Source: Warburgia ugandensis | Lineage: Eukaryota; Streptophyta; Magnoliopsida; Canellales; Canellaceae | Direction: 5' to 3' | Length of the DNA stretch: 64,000 nucleotides | NCBI GenBank assembly: GCA_035236585.1 | Contig: CP141138.1 | Coordinates: 25,555,437-25,619,436 of the forward strand | Shown: piece after piece, positions 61,223-64,000 of the stretch | Layout: every line of letters starts with the position of its first letter | Position numbering within the stretch: the first letter of the stretch is position 1 | Position numbers and translations under genes: made by a program | Notes under the pieces: model-generated | What the model was told of the DNA's origin: nothing | What the model saw: the letters and a program-made list of their open reading frames with translations, nothing else | Database searches by the model: none

Positions 61223-61708
61223 TCTGGCTGGGGTTACTAGTCGTTGCCAAGGTTCCACTTACCGGAAAAATCCAACTTTGCAAAGCTAAGGTCACCGCGT
61301 TAAACTCAGTGAACGCTCGAAGTGGAGCGTTTTGGTTCCTGGGGAAAGGTAGATATAGGCTTAGAGTCCTAGGGGAAAGGAAACTCTTCCTTTCACGCCT
61401 CTTTCCATGGTCTCTTCAATGATTTCGCTGGATCTGGAAGAGACGTGTGGAAGACGGGGGTGCCATTATCAATTTGGACCCATGTGTAACACGTCTCTGT
61501 CAAATGACTAAAATGCCCTTACAAGTTCAACGGCTCCTAACTCCCTCTTTTGAGCTCCATTTTCCACGTTCTTGGTAGCGTTGGAATCGTATCAATGAGC
61601 ACTTTCAAATTCTTAAGTTTTCAGGAAAAATTTCCATCTCTAAATTTTTAATTTGATTTATTTAGTAATTTCTTAATTTGTACTGAAAATTAAGGATATT
61701 ACACTATA

Positions 61709-62050
61709 CAAGATGCAATTATTATGACACAAATATATCTTCTCATTCTTCAACCTAGTACAGCTAGGATTTTCTTTGCTTCCTATGTGGACCTCACTAA
61801 TTTATTATCCTTTCATAGCATCTTATCCATTACTTTCAAGACTTTTGTGAAACCTTGATCTAAAAAACTAAATCTTAATTTCATGTTGTAAAGTTCTTCC
61901 ATTATAAAAAACTATATATAATCTTTATACTTACGTACAATGGCTCATCAGCTTCCTCTAATGTAGTACAAAATTGTTCAGGGTCGTCCTTGAAGTCATC
62001 GTATGCATCTTAAAACATCAGTGCTATGCATCTTAAAACATCAGTGTAGC
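61709..62050 (-). pseudogene. CACTA tnp2 transposase, upstream part (CACTA-3)
   Basis: Minus-strand DAYDDFKDDPEQFCTTLEEA (~62,000) and CHNNCILYRKE (~61,720) match CACTA-1 at 10,830 and 11,070. The N-terminus is missing: sub-terminal repeats begin immediately at ~62,050. A 23-bp tandem duplication (62,002-62,024 and 62,025-62,047) lies at the edge. Confidence 0.75.
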
Positions 62051-62340
62051 TGTACTTTTTAAGTCGTTTGAAAAGACTTTAAAGGCATAGACTTTTAAAC
62101 TTATTTCTAGATAATGACTTTAAAAGTCTATACTTTTCAAGTCATTTCCAAAAAACGACTTTAAATATATAAAATTGTTTCCTAATAACGACTTTAAAAG
62201 TCATTTCTTGCAAAAAAGAAATATCTTCTTATCAGACTAAATCACCATTTTCAAAGTTGTTTTCTTCAGACGACTTTAAAAGTCACTACTTTAACATTCA
62301 ACTTTTTTCAAACAACTTTAAAAATATATATTTTTCACTT
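62050..62340. repeat. Right sub-terminal repeats of CACTA-3, inner cluster
   Basis: Copies of AAACGACTTTAAAAGTC and its complement on both strands. Confidence 0.8.
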
Positions 62341-62884
62341 CAAATATATCTATTTTAGTACTTTACAATGTCTTACATAAATGCACAATGAAACAGATTT
62401 TTTATGGTAGTCAATGTGATTCATGCATTCTTTGCATACACACACATATGAAATCAAAGTATTTTTTTGGAATAACTCCTCATTTATCATCCCTTTGTTA
62501 CATATATCAATTGTTACATATAATTAGATCTAATTAATATAAGATCATGATCAAAGAACTAATCTGAAACAATTTAATCAAAATTTGGTCTTCTAATGTT
62601 CAACTCACACCACTCTAAGGGGAGAGAAGGTAAAGCTTTAAGCTCCAACTTCCTCAACCAACTTAATGGTACCATTTCTCTTCATCAAATCCTAATTTTG
62701 GATGAGAAGGGAAATAGGATAGATAGAGACACAGGGACCAGAGGAAAATAAGATGGAAAACAAGATAGAGAGAGACATGATAACCAGAGGAGGAGGTTCT
62801 CATGCCACTCGTAAGATGAAGAATATGAATAGGGGATACAGGAAAATGAGATGACTTTGGCCTTTTATAGACAAAAAAGAACTT
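62341..62884. other. Spacer between repeat clusters, no gene recognised
   Basis: AT-rich with a GA-rich part at 62,700-62,800. No coding block seen. Confidence 0.4.
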
Positions 62885-63280
62885 TTGACATCATTTCCAG
62901 AAAATGACTTTAAAAGTTCAATTTTTGAAGTCGTTTGTTAGAAAATGACTTTAAAGGCCCTTTAGTATAAATGACTTTAAAACTCCACTCTTTTGAAGTC
63001 GTTTGCAAAAAATGACTTTAAAACTTAAGTCTTTTAAAGTCATTTTTTGATAAATGACTTCAAAACTCCATTCTTTTGAAGTGTTTTAAGTCAAATGACT
63101 TTAAATTAAAGTCCTTTCCCATGAAAAAATTATTCTTTATGCTAGACTAAAGCAGTCATTTTTCTATTACATGACTTCTTGAGTATGACTTTTAAAGTTG
63201 TTTTTTTTCTAAATGACTTACAAAATATTTACGAAGTTAGAAGTCAAAATAATGACTTCTTTATGCCAACTTTAAAATCC
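62885..63280. repeat. Right sub-terminal repeats of CACTA-3, outer cluster
   Basis: About ten copies of an AAATGACTTTAAAACTCCA-like unit and its complement up to the right edge of the element. Confidence 0.8.
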
Positions 63281-63599
63281 TAATATATAGTATGTCTTCT
63301 TTCTAGGCAATGTGGGACTAAACTCTTAAGATACCTGAAGCTTGCCAACCTGTAGCTCGACATCTCCCTTTCGGGACCACTGTTATAATTTTGGATAGAT
63401 GGTTGAATGCTTATCATTATTCTTTAGATGGTGGAGATGGGAGGATGAAGATCATGATATGGATAATGAAGTTTCCTCCAAATCCTATACCAAAATCAAG
63501 TGGTATCCCTTCTTAAAAAAGGATGTTGAATGCTAAATGTGTTGAATTCCCTTATATGGAATGTGATATAATGGCCACGGTTGAGCTTGGGCTACTCAT
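63281..63599. other. Junction sequence, nothing recognised
   Basis: No repeat or coding block; lies between CACTA-3 and LTR R3. Confidence 0.35.
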
Positions 63600-64000
63600 T
63601 TGTTTCTCCATCCTTGGATCATATTTCACTTAGGATTAAATAGATATGATTCATTTGATGTTTCATTATCCAAAAGATCATGTTTTATAGCTCCTTTATT
63701 CTCAACCATTGGATTAACATGCCTTAGAGTGAATGACTTATATTTCATTGAGATTTTCTTATCCACTCTAGGTCTCCATTGTTTTTCTCCCAACTGGCCA
63801 TTTTTTCTCCCTCTAATGGGATTAAAGGAGAAGAGGACATCTACCCCTAGAGTGGGACATTTTTTCCTAAAAATAAGGTGGTCAGCCCACAAATAAAAAA
63901 CTCCCCCAGTCGGATTCTGATCTAGTTATCCTTGCAGTCTTCTTTATCATTGGTCTATCCTTGTTGGAATAACTTCCCATTGGATGCTTATGATATACAT
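63600..64000 (-). mobile_element. Family R LTR, copy R3 (reversed, cut by window end)
   Basis: The reverse complement follows R2 at ~19,390-19,720: GCATCCAATGG, CAAGGATAGACCAATGA, GTGGATAAGAAAATCTCAAT, ATCCAATGGTTGAGA-type blocks in the same order. The open frames here on both strands are therefore LTR sequence. Confidence 0.75.

Larger units (their letters stand above)
58746..61703 (-). mobile_element. Solo LTR D, family L, TSD CTATA
   Basis: 2,958-bp LTR reversed relative to C, TGCAACACCCC at 58,746 and GGATATTACA ending at 61,703, flanked by a perfect CTATA duplication (58,741-58,745 and 61,704-61,708). It aligns with C over its whole length with the same landmarks: AATAAAGGC (58,966-58,980), hairpin (59,237), cassette with GGGTGGGTGGCCGGCCC (59,822), GC-rich core (60,530-60,870), splice-donor-like site (61,216) and TATA-like element (61,351). 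No internal sequence remains. Confidence 0.96.
52690..63290 (-). mobile_element. CACTA-3 (En/Spm-type) element carrying two solo LTRs
   Basis: Reversed CACTA element defined by sub-terminal arrays of a GACTTTAAAAA / TTTTTAAAGTC unit at both sides (52,695-53,200; 62,050-62,340; 62,885-63,280) and a tnp2 remnant between. Terminal inverted repeats and target duplication are not visible, so the ends are approximate. About 5.96 kb of it is later solo LTR sequence (C and D). No second gene was recognised, unlike CACTA-1. Confidence 0.7.

Noticed and set aside
63600..63896. 98- and 88-residue ORFs on opposite strands near the window end
   Set aside because: The segment is a reversed copy of LTR R (matches 19,390-19,720).

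Overview
This window is AT-rich flowering-plant nuclear DNA made almost entirely of nested transposable elements. The plant origin is shown by CACTA (En/Spm-type) elements with tnp2 transposase and a C48-peptidase-like second gene, an Athila-type Ty3/gypsy element with an Asp-tRNA-like primer site, and multi-kilobase LTRs beginning TGTAACACC. The species cannot be fixed from this sequence. I found no intact protein gene, no rRNA or tRNA gene and no CRISPR array. Nearly all long open frames are microsatellite or LTR noise.

Layout. 1-2,089: LTR of family L (copy A), entering from the left edge. 2,090-4,127: LTR of family R (copy R1). 4,128-5,648: reversed LTR fragment of a third family (G1). 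5,649-~7,840: reversed L LTR (copy B). ~7,860-9,319: 3' internal part of an Athila-type element, ending in a purine tract against R2. 9,320-26,184: LTR R2, split by a 9.4-kb CACTA element (CACTA-1, ~9,779-19,136) and by solo L LTR E (19,861-23,774, TSD TCCAC). 26,185-31,879: reversed, internally deleted Ty3/gypsy element with protease, start of RT, primer site and one LTR (F). 31,880-36,180: low-copy-looking sequence with a divergent pair of unrecognised small ORFs, then a ~42-bp minisatellite ending at a strong hairpin. 36,360-40,330: reversed CACTA fragments (CACTA-2). 41,485-51,931: a complete LTR-to-LTR Athila-type element carrying gag and protease but no RT, RNase H or integrase, inserted into an older reversed LTR (G2). 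~52,690-63,290: reversed CACTA-3, whose tnp2 is cut by two solo L LTRs in opposite orientation (C, 55,138-58,142, TSD GGTAG; D, 58,746-61,703, TSD CTATA). 63,600-64,000: reversed third copy of LTR R.

The order of events is partly readable. R and G LTRs and the CACTA elements were in place first, and L-family and Athila-type insertions came later. L-family insertions are mostly reduced to solo LTRs, which implies frequent LTR-LTR recombination.

The most interesting signal is structural. Family L LTRs carry a hairpin whose two arms have changed together between copies (three compensatory base-pair changes between copies A/C/D and copy E). Two copies also share a second GC-rich palindrome, and three share a plant-consensus 5' splice site at a corresponding place. 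This suggests a structured and possibly spliced LTR transcript that sequence similarity alone would not reveal.
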